From assembly GCA_947306845.1 (NCBI GenBank), contig CAMZHP010000195.1, forward strand, positions 1-6,451: a stretch of DNA of 6,451 nt, read 5' to 3'. The translations under genes and the position numbers were made by a program. This document shows, one piece after another, positions 4,114 through 6,451 of the stretch (positions are counted from its first letter, which is position 1; the number at the start of each line of letters is the position of its first letter). This stretch comes from an uncultured Prevotellaceae bacterium (GTDB lineage: Bacteria; Bacteroidota; Bacteroidia; Bacteroidales; Bacteroidaceae). The notes below the pieces were generated by a model, which saw nothing but the letters and a program-made list of their open reading frames with translations, ran no database searches and was not told the origin of the DNA.

Positions 4114-6451
4114 TTATTTGGCTTCTGCCTCAGCTTCATTCTCCTGAATCTTGCGTCCCATGGTGAGATAAGCCGTAGGAGCAGCAATGAAGATGGAGGA
4201 AAGTGTACCGAAGATGACACCGAGAATCATAGCGAACGAGAAGCTGCGGATGCTGGCACCACCGAAGATGAAGATACAGAGCAACACGATGAGGGTTGAC
4301 ACTGAGGTGTTGATGGTACGGGCCAAAGTCTGGTTCAGTGAGTCGTTGAACAGTGTCTGCAGTTCGCGGCGCTTGTAGAGACGGAGGTTCTCACGCACAC
4401 GGTCGAAGACCACCACCTTATCGTTGATGGAGTAACCGATCACGGTAAGGATAGCTCCGATGAACGTCTGGTCAATCTCCAGCGAGAAGGGAACGATGCC
4501 CCAAAGTGCGGAGAAGAAGCCGATGACGATGAGGGTATCGAATGCCAGGGCCACGATAGAACCGATGGAGAATGCCACGTTGCGGAAACGGAGCAGGATG
4601 TAGAGGAAGATGGCAATCAAGGCGATGATCACACTGATGATGGCCTTGTTGGTCACATCGCGGGCGATGGACGGTCCCACCTTGGTGCTACTGACAATAG
4701 ATCCACCTTCACGCACGTCGGGATTCTTGAAGTCCTCGAGGTTATCCTGTGTGACGATGCCTGCCTTCTTGAGAGCGTTGAAGAGTTTCTCCTCTGCCTC
4801 GTCATCCACAGTGGGGCTGTTCGACTCGATGTTCCAGTTGGTCGACACACGGATGGTCTGACCGTCTGTACCAAGAGCGATGACACTGGTGTTGGCTGGT
4901 TTGTCCTTATTGGTTCCGATGGTGTTGACAAACACACCGTCGAGTGCCTGGCGCACGTTCTCCACCTGTACCTGCTTGGCGAGAGTTACCACATAGTTGC
5001 GGCCACCAGTGAAGTCAATACTCTTGCTCAGTCCGCGGATAACGAAGAATCCGATGAAGATGATAGCAAGGATAGCCCACAGAGTATATGACTTGCGGTA
5101 TGCACCCATGAAGTTGAAATGCTTGTTCTGCATGAAATTGCGTGACAGCGGAGTCTCGAAGGTGAGGCCGAGCCACTTTCCTTTCTTCATGCGGCTCTCA
5201 TAAACCAAACGTGTGAGGAACACGGCGGTGAAGAACGAGCAGCAGATACCGATGATCAGGGTTACTGCGAAGCCCTTGACCGGACCCATACCGATGACTG
5301 CCAAAATCACACCTGTAATAATAGAGGTAAGGTTGGAGTCGAAGATAGCAGAGAAAGCATTGCTGTAACCTGCGGCGAGAGCCTGTCGTACATTCTTTCC
5401 AGATCTCAGCTCTTCCTTGGTGCGCTCATAGATAAGCACGTTGGCGTCCACTGCCATACCGAGGGTCAGCACGATACCGGCGATACCCGGCATGGTGAGT
5501 GCCGACTGGAACGATGCCATGATACCCATGGTGAAGAAGAGGTTGAGGATCAGGGCGCAGTTGGCCACCATTCCTGGGATGAATCCGTACATGAGGATCA
5601 TGTAGAGCATCAGCACGATGAAGGCGACAATGAAGGAGATGATACCTTGCTTGATGGACTGAGCACCGAGCGACGGACCTACCACCTCTTCCTGTACGAT
5701 GCGCACGGGAGCCTTCATACGTCCTGACTTAAGGGTGTTGGCCAAATCCTTGGTATCCTCCACTGTGAAGGAACCGCTGATCTGTGAGTTTCCACCAGTG
5801 ATTTCCTGATTGACGTTAGGAGCGCTATAAACCAAGTCATCGAGCACGATGGCAACGGGCTTGCCGATATTCTTCTTGGTAAGGTTGGCCCACTCGCGCG
5901 CGCCATCCTCATTCATTTGCATGGTCACCACCGGACGGTTGGTGAAGTGGTCGAACTCGTCCTTGGCACTCTCGATGACGTCACCCTCAAGGGGAGCACG
6001 GTTGCCGCTTCCAGTCATGCGGAGGCAGTAGAGCTCATAGATACGCTTGTTGTTGGGGATGCGGTCGGAGGGCTTGGCACTCCAAAGAAGTTTCACATCG
6101 GCGGGCAGCACCATCTTGGCAAGCTCGGAATGGAGGTATGCGTTGATGGCAGCAGTATCCACCACATTGGCCATACCCACGACACAATATTGGTCGGCAT
6201 TGACACCAAGCTTGGAGAGCAGCGGGTGCTCCTGGGCAGCTTTCTCTGCCAGTTTCTTGGCGTCTTCCTTCTCATCGGCCTTCTTGGCATCGGCCTTTTT
6301 GTCACCCAGGGTAAGTCCCTTTTCCTCAGCCACGGCGGCGGTGTCCTTCACCTCAGCGACAACCTTCTCGGCATCAGCCTTGACGCTGTCGTTCTCCACC
6401 TCAGTCTCGCCATTGGCCAGACGGCTGTCGAGCTGCTGCAGGTAAGGAGCA
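4114..6451 (-). CDS. secDF: SecDF, fused protein translocase subunit SecD-SecF (5' end missing)
   Basis: SecDF is an inner-membrane RND-family protein that uses the proton gradient to help SecYEG-SecA export proteins. The frame is open to the window edge, so the true start lies outside; 778 residues are visible and the GTG at 6399 is not a credible start. From the first visible residue: a charged low-complexity stretch (about 17-75), the rest of the SecD periplasmic domain (to about 265), five SecD membrane segments (about 268-415) including GMAVDANVLIYE (331-342) with the Asp linked to proton flow in the family, then SecF with its first helix (about 455-472), DFTGG (479-483), a periplasmic domain, and five more helices (about 603-761) including GYSINDKVVVFDR (672-684). 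Eleven of the expected twelve helices are seen; SecD helix 1 is off the window. The tail is acidic. A terminator follows. Confidence 0.95.
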   Translation of the reverse strand, partial: APYLQQLDSRLANGETEVENDSVKADAEKVVAEVKDTAAVAEEKGLTLGDKKADAKKADEKEDAKKLAEKAAQEHPLLSKLGVNADQYCVVGMANVVDTAAINAYLHSELAKMVLPADVKLLWSAKPSDRIPNNKRIYELYCLRMTGSGNRAPLEGDVIESAKDEFDHFTNRPVVTMQMNEDGAREWANLTKKNIGKPVAIVLDDLVYSAPNVNQEITGGNSQISGSFTVEDTKDLANTLKSGRMKAPVRIVQEEVVGPSLGAQSIKQGIISFIVAFIVLMLYMILMYGFIPGMVANCALILNLFFTMGIMASFQSALTMPGIAGIVLTLGMAVDANVLIYERTKEELRSGKNVRQALAAGYSNAFSAIFDSNLTSIITGVILAVIGMGPVKGFAVTLIIGICCSFFTAVFLTRLVYESRMKKGKWLGLTFETPLSRNFMQNKHFNFMGAYRKSYTLWAILAIIFIGFFVIRGLSKSIDFTGGRNYVVTLAKQVQVENVRQALDGVFVNTIGTNKDKPANTSVIALGTDGQTIRVSTNWNIESNSPTVDDEAEEKLFNALKKAGIVTQDNLEDFKNPDVREGGSIVSSTKVGPSIARDVTNKAIISVIIALIAIFLYILLRFRNVAFSIGSIVALAFDTLIVIGFFSALWGIVPFSLEIDQTFIGAILTVIGYSINDKVVVFDRVRENLRLYKRRELQTLFNDSLNQTLARTINTSVSTLIVLLCIFIFGGASIRSFSFAMILGVIFGTLSSIFIAAPTAYLTMGRKIQENEAEAEAK

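Noticed and set aside
6397..6399. GTG as the secDF start codon
   Set aside because: The frame continues open upstream to the window edge, and starting here would remove SecD helix 1 and part of its first periplasmic domain. The true start must lie beyond 6451.
1..6451. A new defence, mobile or otherwise undescribed multi-gene system
   Set aside because: All six genes belong to well-known housekeeping families and there are no integrase, transposase, phage or toxin-antitoxin genes, so the novelty is limited to the non-coding elements listed.

Overview
The window reads as a chromosomal segment from a member of the Bacteroidetes, most likely order Bacteroidales (Prevotella-like). The evidence is promoters of the Bacteroidetes type (TTTG, a 20-base spacer, then TAnnTTTG), weak or absent Shine-Dalgarno sequences, a fused SecDF, a long signal peptidase I with an SxEKSLL active-site block, and AT-rich gaps holding 7- and 8-base tandem repeats. 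All six genes lie on the minus strand, so transcription runs from high to low coordinates. Both ends of the window cut through genes.

Layout in transcription order. secDF (6451 to 4114, 5' end missing) encodes the accessory subunit of the Sec protein export machinery and ends at a strong intrinsic terminator (4050-4089). A near-perfect promoter (3895-3926) then opens a second unit: dapB (lysine/diaminopimelate synthesis), a 190-base gap filled largely with two families of short tandem repeats, lepB (signal peptidase I), two small hairpins, and aat (leucyl/phenylalanyl-tRNA-protein transferase). A 271-base AT-rich gap follows. It holds an FNR-like palindrome, a consensus promoter whose 20-base spacer is entirely a perfect inverted repeat, a terminator about 65 bases downstream, and a second promoter almost touching the clpS start codon. 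Last come clpS and, four bases later, the first 65 codons of clpA.

Functionally there are two themes. SecDF and LepB act in succession on exported proteins: SecDF helps pull them through the membrane and LepB removes the signal peptide. Aat, ClpS and ClpA form the bacterial N-degron (N-end rule) pathway: Aat adds Leu or Phe to N-terminal Arg/Lys, ClpS recognises the resulting N-terminus, and ClpA unfolds the protein for ClpP. DapB is a housekeeping enzyme.

The genes are ordinary and well conserved, and no new multi-gene system is visible. The most interesting parts are non-coding: the clpS upstream region and the repeat-filled dapB-lepB gap. Statements about promoters, operators and a short RNA come from sequence pattern only.
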